Below, piece by piece: positions 5,389 through 5,490 of a stretch of DNA of 5,490 nucleotides. The notes beneath the pieces were generated by a model, which saw only the letters and a program-made list of their open reading frames with translations, was not told the origin of the DNA and searched no databases. The stretch comes from CBDUVZ01 sp965370805 (GTDB taxonomy: Bacteria > Hydrothermota > Tepidihabitantia > Tepidihabitantales > Tepidihabitantaceae): contig CBDUVZ010000138.1 in assembly GCA_965370805.1 (NCBI GenBank), positions 1-5,490 of the forward strand, in the 5' to 3' direction. Positions within the stretch are counted from its first letter, which is position 1. Each line of letters begins with the position of its first letter. The position numbers and the translations under genes are program-made.

Positions 5389-5490
5389 TACCCAGGACGG
5401 GAAAGCTGCTTCAGTTCCGGAGTTCGGATCCAGCGAGAGATTGTCCCTTTCCTAGTTGAAAATGGCTGCGGCTCCATGAGTACATTAGGC
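5389..5490 (-). pseudogene. Upstream part of the CARDB repeat, interrupted by in-frame stops
   Basis: In the frame of the downstream gene, codons 5389-5451 continue the repeat (ending in LDPNSGTEAAFPSWV), but TAG at 5452-5454 and TAA at 5482-5484 block further extension. The first half of a CARDB unit should lie here and is absent in that frame. In another frame the codons around 5445-5459 read HFQLG, resembling the FKIG strand of the repeats, which could indicate a small deletion or frameshift, but the match is very short. No start codon with a ribosome-binding site is visible, and the window ends at 5490. Confidence 0.4.

Noticed and set aside
5442..5453. AAAGGGA as a -1 frameshift heptamer restoring the broken CARDB gene
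   Set aside because: A -1 shift from the frame that reads HFQLG does not enter the frame of the downstream repeat; a +1 shift or a deletion would be needed.
5452..5454. TAG recoded as an amino acid
   Set aside because: TAG also ends the two minus-strand genes at 4630-4632 and 3225-3227, both right at the natural ends of their last domains, so TAG acts as a normal stop here.

Overview
This 5,490-base, GC-rich window encodes four secreted or outer-membrane proteins. It contains no RNA genes, mobile elements or CRISPR arrays that I can support. Three genes lie on the minus strand: a 5'-incomplete CARDB-repeat protein with a FlgD-like/T9SS-type C-terminal domain, a PorV/PorQ (UPF0164)-like outer-membrane protein, and a large FG-GAP plus CARDB-repeat protein that runs off the left edge. 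One gene lies on the plus strand: a lipoprotein with a PKD domain and a seven-bladed YVTN-type beta-propeller.

The mix of modules (FlgD-like sorting tails, PorV-like barrels, CARDB repeats, FG-GAP motifs, PKD with YVTN propellers) suggests a diderm bacterium of the FCB superphylum or a neighbouring candidate phylum, such as the WOR-3/Stahlbacteria type. That placement is inferred from domain style only; no phylogenetic marker is present.

Layout from left to right: 1-1549 minus, repeat protein, C-terminus beyond the window; 1550-1683, a compact divergent control region with two sigma70-like promoters, each with a 16-base spacer; 1684-2967 plus, lipoprotein; 2968-3224, a convergent gap with interleaved inverted repeats and one compact hairpin; 3225-4625 minus, PorV-like protein with two extra C-terminal Ig-like modules, apparently starting at CTG; 4630-5388 minus, the tail half of a CARDB/FlgD-CTD protein. 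Its frame is open only up to 5451, where an in-frame stop cuts through a CARDB repeat; 5455-5490 holds no recognisable gene.

The cargo-like protein and the PorV-like protein are separated by only four bases, with the second ribosome-binding site inside the last codons of the first gene. In type IX secretion, PorV receives proteins carrying C-terminal sorting domains at the outer membrane, so this pair looks like a co-expressed cargo and outer-membrane partner. The leftmost gene carries the same repeat family and may be another substrate, but its C-terminus is not visible. The lipoprotein may display its propeller on the envelope as a binding scaffold. None of these functional links is proven by sequence alone.
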